DNA from: Pomacea canaliculata
Taxonomy: Eukaryota > Mollusca > Gastropoda > Architaenioglossa > Ampullariidae
DNA length: 64,000 bases
Direction: 5' to 3'
NCBI RefSeq assembly: GCF_003073045.1
Contig: NC_037601.1
Span: 10,837,807-10,901,806 of the forward strand
Below are positions 35,356 through 48,662 of the stretch, piece after piece. The notes under the pieces are model-generated. The model made no database searches, was not told the DNA's origin, and saw nothing but the letters and a program-made list of their open reading frames with translations. A program made the translations under genes and the position numbers. The number at the start of each line of letters is the position of its first letter. Positions within the stretch are counted from its first letter, which is position 1.

Positions 35356-36755
35356 TTATTGATCATAATTACGTGGAAACCATTTATACTCGGTTCGCTA
35401 GTATACTTCTACAAACCGGTGTTGAACTCTTTTGATGCAGCTATAATAACTTGTCTCTTTGAGACAAATGGACACGTTGTATCAAGGTCACTATCTGTCT
35501 TACAGTGCATGGTTCCGCTTGACTGTACATTGTCAAGACTAAAACCGAGGAAAAAAGGACATGACTTACAGCTAATATGTAACGGAATTTTTTTTTTTAC
35601 ACATCTCCAATAAACTGCATGACTAAATTGTGCAGGCAAACTTACAGGTCATCAGACTTATCGGTCTAAAGCTACTAATGCCTTTTGAAGAGAGAGAGAA
35701 AGGGAGAGATGTGGGGAGAGTGAGACGAGAAGGAAGCTAAAATCCGGCTTGCCCTTGTTTTAATAATGGTATTGCGAGAAAGTTAGCTCCCTTGTTTCTA
35801 ATGTTAGCAGTATGTATGGCGACTAACACGTCACTGAGCTTTCGACAGCTTTTTCCTTGTCATTTTGCTTCTCCGCCCCTCTGTTTTTGTTGTGTTTTAG
35901 GTGTGATGCTGGTGGTAAAGCAGAAGAAGATACTTTAAATCTATTCGTGTATTAGTGGATCCCAAGAAGAAAAAACGAATAAATCGCTGAAGTTGCGCGT
36001 TGTCATGATCGGCTTCGTCATGCAGTTGCTCTGTACGTTTCTCTCTGTGTTTCGGGTGTGTGTGTGTGTGAAAAAGGGAAGTTTATATAGTTAATTATTG
36101 TAAATGTGATTTTACAGAACACAAAATACTACCTACAGACAAAATCAGATTAAGTGTGAACATGCAAAACATAGTGAACTGCCCGCAAAAATTGAAAGGC
36201 AAACGACTGTATCATTACACTGAGATTTTGTAGTGAATGTGAATTTATTCAGGAATTAACAGTCGATTTTTTCTCAAGCATACCACAAAAGATCTTATGG
36301 TCAGCAGTATATAATTATATATGTGCACACCCGCCTGCTGACTGGCGTTTCACGTACAACAACGTTTTGATTTTTTTTTTAACAGAGAGAGGACTATGGA
36401 TATTCGCCACAAAAGAAACATCGAGACCCAGATCAACAATTACTGCGTTCAATAAGGATGGTGACAGCGAAAAATGTGTTACTGGAACCAAAGCAGATAT
36501 TAAGTTAACCTCCCATTGTACGTGAAACGTCCGCACACCATACCAGCGCGGCAAAGTGAACCAACACCCATAAACTCGAACGGAAACAAAATACAATGCT
36601 TGCTGTAAAGTATTATCTCGCTTAATTAAGTAGAAACATTGACGCAGGACCTTGAACTGTTCTTCATGGAGAGAGGGTGAGCCAGTGGAGGTGTAACCCA
36701 CTCCCTCTCATGAGCGTTTGGACGCGGAAGTAGAATCTAATATTAAATACCCCGT
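35356..36755. other. Divergent spacer between GGCT and the first BPI gene
   Basis: About 1.5 kb separates the GGCT and BPI start codons, so both promoters lie here. It includes a purine-rich tract (about 35685-35740) and a GT tract near 36056-36070. No gene is supported. Confidence 0.45.
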
Positions 36756-36829
36756 GGTTTTCCCAGATAACTCGTGATACAAACCACACACACGGAAGAT
36801 TTTAGTCAACACTCGCAGACGCTTATAAG
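36756..36829 (+). promoter_or_regulatory. Core promoter of BPI copy 1: Rel-like site and TATA box
   Basis: TATAAG at 36824-36829 lies 38 bp before the ATG. GGTTTTCC at 36756-36763 (GGGAAAACC on the minus strand, counting the next base) fits the Rel/Dorsal-type GGGWWWWCC site. The same two elements occur at the same spacing before the second BPI gene. If transcription starts about 30 bp after TATA, the 5' UTR is only about 10 nt. Confidence 0.6.
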
Positions 36830-36861
36830 CACCAGCTTGCAGCACAAGTAATTTGCTCACC

Positions 36862-39512
36862 ATGTTACAGCCGAAGTACCTAATTTTTTTAAGCTATTAC
36901 ATGCTGTCGTCCGTTCAGACGGCACCTGAGCCTGGATTTCAAGCAAGAATTACCAAACGCGGCCTGGATTACGGTAAGTGACTGTGCTAATCAGGTTCCC
37001 CTATTTCCAACACCACCACCATGCTGCATCCTTGCAGTAAAATGAGGAGTTTCTGGTCATTAATGAAGCTCATTTTATTACGTTTTTACCGCGGAGAAAG
37101 TTTACATGCTGAGCGGAGCATGTTTATTATACATGTTGAGCTGTGCATGTTTATAATACATTTCAAAGTAGCCCGAGGGTGTTATAGGAGGCGAGCCATT
37201 CTGTACATGTTGAGGTGGCTACTAGATGTTATCGTGCCAGACTCTCATGCATGCATAACTGTCGTAGTGACTGAGTCTCTGAGTGATACCGCACTCATGT
37301 TGTCTTGCCAGTATGCTTGTAATTTTTAAAATTACAAGCATACTGGCAAGACAACATGACTGTTATTATGCGCCGACCCAAGCTGAACATTCTTCTTTAA
37401 AACTATACTTTAGTACGCTTATTTTTTTATTTACAGTAAACGAAAATGCTTTGGTGACCCTGGTGGCTGAGCTTCCAAGGACAAACATCCCTGATCAGTC
37501 TGGCAGTTCTGGTGATATTGAATATTCTCTTTATGAGTAAGAGACAATTACAGCAATTACACGTATTAACTATGATATGTTTAAGTCACCTTATGATGAC
37601 GACCAACCAATCCTGACAAACACGTTAAATTTATACTTTCACATTGCCTAGGATCAATGAATTCTGTAGTTGAAAACTTGGACAGCAACTTGGCATTTGT
37701 GAAATCGTTTGGCAAACAACCAAACTGACTTCTTCCTATTGCCAAAGCGCTTCAAATTCAGCATCAACAAGGCCAAGCACGTACCCAGGCGTCACACATA
37801 GCCTTGTCATCACCAGCCTCAATGTGAAGCTGAAAGCGAAGTGCCACTCAACCATTCACCCACCCATCCCAAAAAAATTACTTAGACATGGAAAAGCTAC
37901 AGGACACAAATGTTTCAGAAATTTTCAAGACCTAAGGTGAAGATAAATTCGCCGCCCTAAACACTGTGACTGAGATCTAGACACCCTCGCTGTAAATAAG
38001 GATGTTCTACTTTCAACAGCCCAAAAGAAGTGCCAGGAAGGCAGGGGAAAAAGAAATGACCTAGCTTGGGTCAAGAATGACAACCTACATCTCTTTGATC
38101 GAGGAAAGAAACGAAAAACATCGAAACAGCTTCCAAATAACAGCTATGAATTGCAACATCAGGAAGAGGATGAAGGCAGCTAGCCACGTCAGAGAGCAAC
38201 GATTGCTCTCCCGGCGACAGGGATACTGAGCGTTTTTCCTGTTCAGGGATAGCACGTGGCTTCTTCGACGGCTGCTGGCTCACCCGACTACACTGTTATA
38301 CAGCACTCAATTTTGCGGGTCGAGATGAACAATGCCCCCACAGACGTGTATAATACAAGTCCCTGATGCCACGTACAGCCGCCAAACGAAAACCACATTC
38401 ATGCAACGTGATCTTCCCGACTCCGGTGTTTTGGAGCGTGGGTGAATACACCTACATTCTCTTCTCTGCCGGCCTTGCATCGAACTTCTCACAGGTAGCC
38501 CAAGTTCTAGTCAGGTGATCCTTGGAGTTTCACGATGAAGCTGACAGTCCGTTAATTGTCACTGACTGTGTCCTTGCGTCAAGGTTTTATAACTCAGCGT
38601 TCTGACTTTCTCCGGTGTCTTTGCCCTATGACTCAACTCTTGGTTTTGAAGAAAAGCCCCTTGACTTTGAAGACCTATCGACTATGGACCTAGTACAGTG
38701 TTCCCTCGCTACTTCGCGGTTCATATATCGCGGTTTCACTACTTCGCGGTTTTGTTTTTGTTTGTTTGTTTGTTTTTTTGAGTGAAGTATCGATCGATAT
38801 TTCCGCGCTGGGAATTATCATTTTACAAAATACCATAGATATTTCTACAGGAAAAAGACGAAAAATGAAGCTGTATTAGTATTTCTATTAAAATACCATG
38901 GTTATTTTGTAGAAAGAAAGAATTGTGTAACAGAAATCCATTGCTATGCGTAAGCGACGAGCCATGATTGTTATCTCCCATCTCGCAGCCAGTTCGCATC
39001 AGTTTTTTGGGTTTCGCTGAGTACAGTTATAATTTTTTTACACTAATTTGTTATTGTACTGTATTAATACCATGATTGCTATATTACTTTACACTCACAT
39101 GATATTGTTTTACATGTATATATTATTATTGCATGTATGTCCCTACTTCGCGGAAATTCGTTTATCGCGGCTGATCATAGTACCTATCCCCCGCGATAAA
39201 CGAGGGAACACTGTACTCTGTTCACGCAGACATCGTGCCGAGAAGTGTCGTTGCAATTCTTTCTCTTACTTAACTTCCCTACATTTCCCTACCCTACAAA
39301 CACACATACAGCAAGTGATGCCACTGGAAGACCACATGCACCCAGCATCCTTCATGCAATCAACAATTAACCAGCGCCGACAAGAGGAAGACCACCCCAC
39401 CCCCTTTAATTACTTGTGGACCTCATGATATGTGGCCGTGTCCTCATGTAGGTTGTTCTGTACCACCTTTGGCGTGAATACACTTCAAATGGTCACACAA
39501 GAACGTACCCAA

Positions 39513-39544
<32 letters not shown>

Positions 39545-42500
39545 AACAACAACAACAGAAAATTCATTTGCAAGTAATCAGTCAAAAACAACACATTTTC
39601 TCTCATTTTCTCGATAAGTTTATATATACATAAATAAAACAGTTGATATAGTAAAGAGAAGTATTATTTTAATCTTCTCGATATAGTCTTTCATCTTGAT
39701 AGGACACATCAGTTTAATCGTCTCTTGTTGCTCACTTTTGTAAAGACAGCCCAGTAAAGACATTTGCAATCTTCCTAACAGTTTTAATTAAGTTAAAATT
39801 AGCGCATTCCCAATTATGAATTATAAATAGTGTAGATGGCTGAGAAGCAGATGCTTGGTGTGTGGCTTTGTTACTGTGAATAAACAAAGTCCATCACCAC
39901 ACCGAACATGTTTTTGCATTATCAGAACACATCCAAAGACCAACTAGACTGTCACGAATATGCTTAACATAGATCATTACCTACACACAGTACTGGTGCA
40001 ATTAACCTAAGCGAGTTGTTAAATACTCAAAGAAAACAACCATTGAAGAAAATTTGATTGGTAAAAGAACATTATACAGTAGATATCACTGATAAAAAAG
40101 TTAAAAAAGTACACGTAGAAAAATATAAATATGTAGCTGTAACTGTAAAATGTGCCAAAAAGAACAATTAGAAGAACAAATACATTCTCTGCTATATGGA
40201 GAGATTTTCCACACAGACAAGAAGTATACTTATTTTAAGATGTATTCTGGTGGTGCTTAAAAAGTTAAACTTTATTAATTACATCGTGTTAAATTTGTGT
40301 TTCGATTTTCAGGATCCGAATATTGCCAGACATACGGGCACCTAGCAGCACCATCACTCTCGGTCCCGGCAATGGCCTGACATGGTCAGCTTCAAATGCT
40401 GGCCTCAGTCTACACGCGGGCTGGAGAGTCAAGTACAAGAAGGGCTGGTTTGTAAATAATTAACATATTCAACTTTTCAACATGAATTTGGCGCTTGACC
40501 TTGTCAAACTCTCCATGAAATGACAACATTTAATTAACTTAGGAGCAATATGTTTTTTTCCTAGGGTTAAGATTTCCACATCAGGGACTGTGGATGTGAC
40601 GTTATCTGGCATCAACTTTGGCATCACCATCAACATTGGTACGTTATCTTCATTATCGAGTGTTAGAGTTTGCTTTGGGCCATCTCATGAGACTATCACC
40701 ACCAGCGTCTCTGTTTGCGCAGAACTGACCTGTCATTTCTGATGTTGGTAGGTAGTGTGGGTTGTCATTATTGACGGTGATACAACGTGTGAGTTCTCAT
40801 TATTGATGATACCATTGTCACTATCTCATCGATGTTGGTATATGTCGTCAGAAATTATTCTTGTGATAAATTATTTTATACGAGAGCGTAAAATGGTAGT
40901 AAGTTACACTGTGATAGAGTATCTGCTATCGTCGACAAGATTAAAAATTATAAGGTGAAGATTTTTTTTGTTTGTTTGTTTTTGTCAGACCAAAGGCATT
41001 GATTTTTTTTAATTGTTTACCAGGCCAAGATGCAAATGGCAGGCCCTCTACCAGTGCTGCAGGATGTCAGAGCAGTATCGGTGGTGTTTCCATCAGCATT
41101 CATGGAGAACTTTCTGTTATTCTCAATTTGTTTAAGGGAATCGTAGAGAAAAAAGTGAGAGAAATCATTCCTGGAAAGTTGTGCAATGCAGTCACAAACA
41201 TAGTCAATATAAATGCAGAAAGTCAAATGCAGAAGCTGAAAGGTTGGTTAAAAAGCTTTCATAGAGTCTTTAGCAGAATATATATATTATACGAGCATTT
41301 GCTAAAACGTGTTTCTTGAAAATGGGCATTTCGACGAAAAAGCCTTTACTGCAAGTGAAGCTAATGCTTAGATGAGTAATACGTGAACTCAAAGATGATG
41401 ACAAGGAAGAGGACTGCCGGTAATAGCTTTGACTAGACCAGCCTACACCATTCTAGCAAGAGCGTGAGTGAGTGTGACTGATGCAAGTCTTGGTATCTGG
41501 AATGTTTGGTGTGAGAGAGCGCATGCGTGACGAGAAGATGCTGGATGCTTCTAGATAACTTTTGTACAGTGTAAGTCCTGAGCGAATGTGAGCAGGAGGA
41601 GAGGTGTAGTCGCAGTCTCAATTGTAATGTCAGTCAGAGTAGTGTGGAGTGAGACAGTAAAGAGTCACTGCAGCTATTGCGGGCGGGTGTGTCGCCGCAT
41701 ATAGTTTGTTGTGTGCGGCGTGTGTCGCCGTTAAAAGCCAGCGTGTGTCGCTGTGGTCAGAGCGTGTGTTGTTGATCGTGTACTCAGCGTGGGTCGCCTA
41801 TGTGCCAGTGTGAATACAAGTGGACGCAGTTGTATAAAGTTCTTTTGTTCGTTTATTTTCGACTGCAAAGACCCAGTTTCTTGGAGAGGTTGGCACCGTA
41901 GATTAAGGACTCGAGACGAGCAATTGACAACGCATGGTGCTTCGTCGCTCATATTAAATATGGAACAACAAGAAGAACCATCTTACGTTTACCCGTAACA
42001 GCATGCATGCAATACCTTCAACAAAAACAGCATAATCTTATGTTTTGGTCGTCAATACCAAACCGTACCACCCTTTATCTGTCCCATACTCCACTGGTGA
42101 CAGAAGCGTGTTTTGGCAAAGGCTCATAAGATTTCTATGGGAGATACAAGTACTTTATCGAGTCATACAATGGTAAAATATTGGAAGTTCCTGTCACAAA
42201 ATATATGCATATTTAACTTAATTACTTGATTTAACACAGATAGATATCTCTGAATTCTTCTTTATTATAAATAGAAAATGTAACCCACCTGCTTTTAGAA
42301 ATCAAAAGCATTCTCACCCATGATGTTTTAACTGTATGGACAAGTTTTATGCCGAAGAGAAAATGGTATAAAATATAGTAATAAAGGGATTCTGAGATGC
42401 TGATTATTGTGTTGCAGTGGTCATACCTCTGTTGGGAAATCGGTTTCTTCTGGACTATCGCCTAATTTTGCCCCCATCCTTCACTTCACTTTATCTACAG

Positions 42501-45500
42501 ACGTACCACAAGGTCAGCTGTAGTACAGTGGTGTGTGTGTGGGTTGGTGGTGGTTGAGAATCAAGCGGTTTTTGTGCGTGTATGAAGACAATAATATTTT
42601 ACATTTTCCAGGGAGAGATTACATGGGCAGCTAACCCAAGTTCACCACCCTTCTCCCCACAGCCGATCCCATCTTCAGGAGACAGCAGCAAAATGGCATA
42701 CTTGTGGATTTCTGAGTATCTGCCTCAGTCTTTAGCATATGCTGCACAGAGCAATGGATTTCTGCGCTACAATCTTACAAGCCAAGATGTGAGTTGCATC
42801 TGGGAGATGATGACATGTCAGTAAAAACATCTAAATTAGAATTTAAATAAGAATGGCGTATCTAAAGTAAAGAAGAAGTAGTGCACATAATGCTCTATGT
42901 CAGTAATTTGTAATGTAGTACAAATTGAAACCAGTTACCAGTGATGAAGTGCACAGTATATGCAAACTGCTAAAGTGATGCGATGGACAATTTTTTTAAC
43001 TGAAATTAGGTATTTGTTTGCTGATTTAGTTTAAATCCGGGAATGAGAGTGTCTTGAATACCACCTGCCCTGGACACATCTGTATAGGCACGCTGTTTCC
43101 AGCTGTAAGTGTTTTCTCACTGTTTGTATTTGACAAGCTGCTTCCAATGTTGAATGGTGCGAGAAGGGTGGGTTTTATGCTGTCCCTATTTAGGATTTTC
43201 AAACAGGCTGAAAATGCAATATTATTTAATGATAGTTAAAAATTTTCTAAAGTAAAAATAAAGGGATAAATAGCTGACAGTATTCATAATTGTTTCATTT
43301 ATGCTGCTTTCAGAATGGAAAGGTTCTGAATACTAATACTTGTAGATTGACTAACCATGTAATATTTCAGCCATACAGGTTTACTAAGCCACTTAGTGTG
43401 CCTAAAACACATAGCATTTGTAAAGCATGTATATGGCTGTAATTGTACTGTTACACTAAACTGCAGATTGCTAAGAAGTACCCCAACAGCCAAGTGGAAC
43501 TGCGCATGAGCTCATCTGAGATGCCAGTTGTCAAGATGAGACCAGGCTCACTGGGTGCTAGCTTTATGGGGAACATTGACTTCTATGCCCACACACCTTG
43601 TGGACAAATAGCTTATTTACTCACCCTCAATGTGGTAAGTAATGCTTTACTTTAATTGCATTAAGAGGGCATTGAGAGTAAAGCAAAGGACACTACTGAT
43701 TTTCAATGTATACATGCAGAGAGTATATGCCTACCCTGATACAACACTGTTCTCTCTCATAGCCAAGCTACAGCTTGTTGTAAAACCTAAGAGTTAAATT
43801 TTCTTGTATCAAAAATAATTTGTCTTCCATGGTGGTATCCTTTTTGCAGAAGATTATAGCTGTGTTTTGACATTTCATAAAGCACCAGACTAAAACAATA
43901 TATGTAACCAAATGGATCAGTAGTACATGAAGGATGGTGATCAGTTGAACTTGTGTAAAAAAACCCATTGATTTGCACTGCTTCCTTTCCTATGATTTGT
44001 GAACACATTATCACATTTTTCAAAGAGGCATTCTATCCTATGAGCAGCAAAAAAAAAAATTGATTTGCATCTATATGATCTATATGTATACATCTATGTG
44101 TATCATGGTGCGGATAGGAGCACTTGTAGCCTGGATTACAGAGTTTTTTTCATTATTATAAAGTGCCATGAGCTTTCCTACCAGGCAGGGATATGGAACT
44201 ACTATTTGTGTTCTGCATTATTATTATTATTTAAATCCAAAAACATGTTGCTGAATTACTTTTTCCCTTTGTCAACAGTCTGCCAGCATGAACTTCAGTG
44301 CTTCATTAAGCAATGAAAAGTTAATGGGAAAAATCTTTGGCACGAGGTATACTCTGTTTCCAAATGATTGAGATATGATGAATAATTTTTTTAAGGCCTT
44401 CTGGTCACTTGAAATAATTGAACAGTTTCTCTAGGTCTGTTTTCTATTATATTATATATTTTGTTCTGACAGGTTATTAAATTCCCCCCCCCCCACCCCA
44501 AGGAATGAAGATATTCATTTTTTTCTGTCTAGCTAATAGTTTGTACTGAAAAAGTTGCATATAATTGTGTTGACTGTGACTGTATCTTAGATAAATAATT
44601 TTTATTTTATTGAAGTGCAACAAGAAAAATCAATGGGAAGAATATAAAGAAAGTGTGAGACTTAATTATTATTAACTCAATATTGCCAACAATGTTCAGA
44701 CAATGTGCAGCTTTTAAACACAATGAAATGTCCCAGTTTGATATTGTGTACATATACCATTGAAAGCGACTGAATTTAAACTGTACAATCACTTTAACCT
44801 CTAAAAAAAAGTCATTCTTAAAATAATAGAACATCAATTTAATCATTTTGTAATATGCAGATCTTGTTCTGCAGGACCATTGTCAGTGTCCAGGCATCTG
44901 CTATTGGGCCTTTGAATGTAAGATGCTTCTCTCCCCTCTAAAATTTTTATTACATGTAATTTTATTCAAAATTTGTTACTTCTGATATGCAATTTGATCT
45001 ATTTTCCCCCAATATTTTCTACAACATAATTCCAAGTTTTTACATGTCTCTAATCTCTAAGCGTTTCAGTAATGAAATAGCTTTACTATTACATTATTAT
45101 GCATACATTACAGTTATTTGCTTTCTATGAAATCCAAGGACACTTCATAAAAATCTTGACAAAGTATAATTTTTATATCTTTGTGTGCAATAGGACAAGG
45201 TGATCAATTTCATGGTGGATACAATGATGGACCTGTTCATTGTGCCAAAGTTAAATGGTGAGCACATGAAACTCCAGGCTTTGCTGAGATCTACTCATTA
45301 CGTTGCTTAATGCCAAGCCCTCAATCCTTAGAATATAGACATATATAATGCAATACTTGTTTGATATTGAATACCACTGAAAACTACTGACATTAATTTG
45401 AAACTGTCCCTATCAACAGCAGACTCTTGTTAAAAAAGTTCCAGAAATCATTGCACAACACAAAATGTTATAAACCTTTCAGAAGCCACTATTTTTTGTG

Positions 45501-45515
45501 TATAGTTTTATGTCA

Positions 45516-45550
<35 letters not shown>

Positions 45551-46327
45551 AATGATGAGTATTATTTTTATTGTTTATTTATAGGTGACAGGTAAAAGCT
45601 GCATAGTTTTGTGTGCTTGCATGCCACCAGCTTTTTCCTGTTGATACACAAATGTATATATTTTTGTAAAACTTTATGCGTTTCCACTCATACGCCGAAG
45701 TCAAGAAAATAAAACATGTTTCGCTAATTGTTTAAACATTTTTTTTGTCTGCTGTTTTTTTTTTTTCAGAGGTGGGCAGTAGAGGTTTCCCCCTCCCTAC
45801 AGTTGACAATATCAAGTTTGTCAATTCTGAGCTTGAAATCATACAAGTAGGTATCACTGATGCTGAAAAATAAGGCTGGATTGTTCTGAGCTGCAAATAA
45901 ACATATTAATAGTATAATCAGTATTACTGCAAACACTCATACTTATAGTTCAGATGTGACAATTCTAACACAACAAATTAACACAATATTGAACCATTGA
46001 TGAAAGAGAGCCACATCTGTCAATTCTGCTCAGTAGTCATTACTTTATTAAGTGATGGGGTTGAAGTTGTCAATCTGTAAATGCTCAAGACAGGTAGACA
46101 CAATCTCACATCTAGTGAAATTGGGTGAAATGGTAAAATAGTCTTTTGAAAACAAACTAAAATAATGTAGAAATTTCTGTGTAACAAAATTCATTTATAT
46201 TTATGAGGAAGGGATGTAGAAATTAAAGATTTTGAGTTCCTTTGGGCAGACTGGTTAATAAAGACATCATTTGTTGCAGGATACACTTTTGGTTGCAACT
46301 GATGTGCAGTACATTGCCAGAAGATGA
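36862..46327 (+). CDS. BPI/LBP family protein, copy 1
   Basis: A secreted lipid- and LPS-binding innate-immunity protein of the bactericidal/permeability-increasing family. Fourteen exons: 36862-36973, 37437-37536, 40313-40447, 40565-40638, 41024-41242, 42418-42512, 42612-42788, 43030-43104, 43467-43634, 44279-44346, 44875-44917, 45194-45257, 45770-45846, 46280-46327. They join in phase to give 484 residues, the usual family length. A signal peptide covers about residues 1-20, followed by PGFQARITKRGLDY, the family N-terminus. C155 and C194 match the single conserved disulfide of human BPI (135-175 in the mature protein). A basic loop RVKYKKGWVKIS corresponds to its LPS-binding loop. Exon 7 encodes the proline-rich linker between the two domains, and an extra Cys pair lies in exon 8. 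Antibacterial activity is inferred, not shown. Confidence 0.93.
37295..37359. repeat. Perfect palindrome in BPI copy 1, intron 1
   Basis: Two 32-bp arms (37295-37326 and 37328-37359) are exact reverse complements separated by one T. The left arm begins TCATGTTGTCTTGCCAGTAT. It has no counterpart in the second BPI gene and no flanking duplication I can define. Confidence 0.95.
38696..39213. mobile_element. pogo/Tigger-like MITE in BPI copy 1, intron 2
   Basis: The 518-bp element is flanked by TA (38694-38695 and 39214-39215). Tips are CAGTGTTCCCTCGCTACTTC and, inward from the right, CAGTGTTCCCTCGTTTATCG: the first 13 bases are identical. Subterminal TTCGCGG/ATCGCGG units repeat near both ends. 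CAGTG...CTCG tips with a TA duplication fit the pogo/Tigger branch of Tc1/mariner. There is no transposase frame. Confidence 0.85.
39514..39557. repeat. CGA/CAA microsatellite
   Basis: About ten CGA units followed by about four CAA units, in BPI copy 1 intron 2. Confidence 0.9.
45516..45549. repeat. ATG microsatellite
   Basis: About eleven ATG units in intron 12 of BPI copy 1. Confidence 0.9.
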
Positions 46328-48660
46328 AGCATTTAGAACATCTACAAAAGCTTGCTTTTCTTGAAATAAGTTGTAATTGAGGTATTTTTTATCACTTTGT
46401 GTACTGTTGACAGACTGTTAATGATTATTAGCAAAATTGGCATCCTGCAAAATAATAGTCGAATAATTTACTGTTACGATAGCTTCAAGATTTTAAAAAA
46501 ATACTTGTGTGTGTGCGTGCGTGCATACTTGTATGTGTAATCTAGAAAGTAAGCTGAAGTTTCCAGAAGCTGAGTGAAGTGTACTCCATGAACACCCTGA
46601 GTAATTGTAAGCAAAGTGTTATCATACAGGGAAAAGGCTTCATGAGGTATGGAAATTTAATTAGTCTGGTCCTCATGACTGATGTTTGTTGTTAAATGAA
46701 AGATTGTGTAATATCCTAACATGTAGTGATTGTAACTAATACTGGTATTCTTACTGAGTTCATTTCCTCCAATGCTGTAGGTTGGATGCTGTTACTAAGC
46801 AGCTTTAAGCACAAACATCTGCGTGTACAATCAAATAGCATGTGTAGTCAGGCTGATGGGAATCATATTGCTCCACTTGTTATCACTTGTCCACAAACGA
46901 GAAGCTTCTTAAAGATTTATGAAGAGTCAGCAGTTCCAGTGTATTGATTATACATCATTTTTACATGTTTTTTTCTTAGGACACGATAAGGCTCACAGCC
47001 CGTTAGCAGAAAGAAGAGAATTATGTATATACACACACACACACTGTAAACTAGATATATGGACAATTTTTTTGATTGAAGTCTTACAAGATTTTCTGTA
47101 TTCATTATATTTTTCTTATTTGAGACAAATAAACAAAGTAGACTCTGACCTGGGCTATTTGCTACTGGCCACTAGTGGTGCTTACTGACCTGTTTTCTTG
47201 TCATTATTCCTACATTCTGACTTTGTCTTACTTTAGGTATACATGTACACCTGGTAGGTTTGCGCATCATTGTAGTGACATCGTCCTATTAATTGAAGTA
47301 TTTAACAACAGCAACAACAACGTAATAGCGCAGAATCACGCTCAATCAGAGCTTATAGGAGAAAGACTAGGTGAATATAAGTGGCCCATGAAGGAATGGA
47401 AAGATGAGCTATATGGGGACGATGCAGAGGTAACAGTAATGAAGAAGAGTTAGCTAATGCATTAATAAACAGAAAAAGATGTGCTTTTAATACCAGTTTA
47501 ACATACTAAAAGCGAAAGCACCTTCCTTACATTCCTTTTTAATTTATTTAGTGCAACAAAACACACACAACTACCAGAAATGCCGCTCCTGGATCCATAA
47601 ATACGGAATTTTGAAGTCATCTAAATGGCTCCACAGACAGTACTGTACCTATAGGGTTTTTGGTGAAGCAAAATCCATCGACTCAATTCAGACTATTGTG
47701 CAGGACACAGTCATAGTAGATTAATCCAGGTGTTGCGGGCCGGTCTCAATTTTCTAAGCTCTGCGGGCAAAACACAAAAACCCAGGTCAGGTGACTATAT
47801 ACACCTGTGAGGTGACTAGTGATAGTGAAATGGACAACAAATCAGTACATAAAGGCGTTCACTTATCCAATTTATTTTGTAAAGTGATGCTGTTTGAATT
47901 CGCTAACATTAAAACTTTAAAACCAGCCTTTCCTGTGAAGGCAGCCGCTCCCGATGCTCTCTAACGACTCCATCACATGTGTCAGTCTTGTTATTTGTTA
48001 TCTTTGTACTTTCTCTATGTTAGAATGTTACGCACTGCCGATTTCTGACGCTGCTCTTGAGAAATAAAATTTCAAGAAAACTAATCAAGGCTAATTAAAA
48101 CTGTGTGCATTTCACATTTTAGTAGACAAGCCGGTTTCCAAGAGCTCTTTAGTGCACCACATAAAGATACTGGGATCATAGTTACTGTTTAGGTGACAGA
48201 ACTGCGCTGGTCAGACGAAGAGCAGAGTTTTCTGGTTGGGATGTAGAAAGAAAGAAAAGTTTCGAGAAAGGCAGATTTAAGTGACTTCAAAGAAATTAAA
48301 GCAGAGGACAGAAACACTTGTACTTAATTAAGCAGGGTCGGCAGGTATACCACAATATATATGTATGCTCCCTTTTACGCGACAACTCGATCTATACTTC
48401 AAAACAAAAGTGTGTGGATTGTAAAAAAAAAAATAATAAAAAAAATAAATAAATAATGACACGTGTGAAATAATTAAATTAGAGAATAAAAATATATTTC
48501 TAATAAGCAAAACAATATTTCTGCTACTACAAAGCACGATGCCCAAAGATTTTAGGCTTATAAGGCTGAAATTTGAATCCGTGTGGTGTGTGAATTAGAT
48601 GCTGTGCAAACATTCAAAATATTCTACGTATATTCAGTTAAAACATAAATGTAACTTTTT
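46328..48660. other. Spacer after BPI copy 1
   Basis: No canonical AATAAA is seen within 1 kb of the BPI copy 1 stop; the first is near 47463. Short frames (for example 47175-47453) have no family signature. No gene is supported. Confidence 0.4.
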
Positions 48661-48662
48661 AA

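Noticed and set aside
39432..39617. Threonine-run protein at 39432-39617
   Set aside because: The Thr run is the translation of the CGA/CAA microsatellite.
41753..41998. A small protein gene in BPI copy 1 intron 5
   Set aside because: The frame lies inside a repeated GTGTCGCC-rich stretch of an intron and has no signature.
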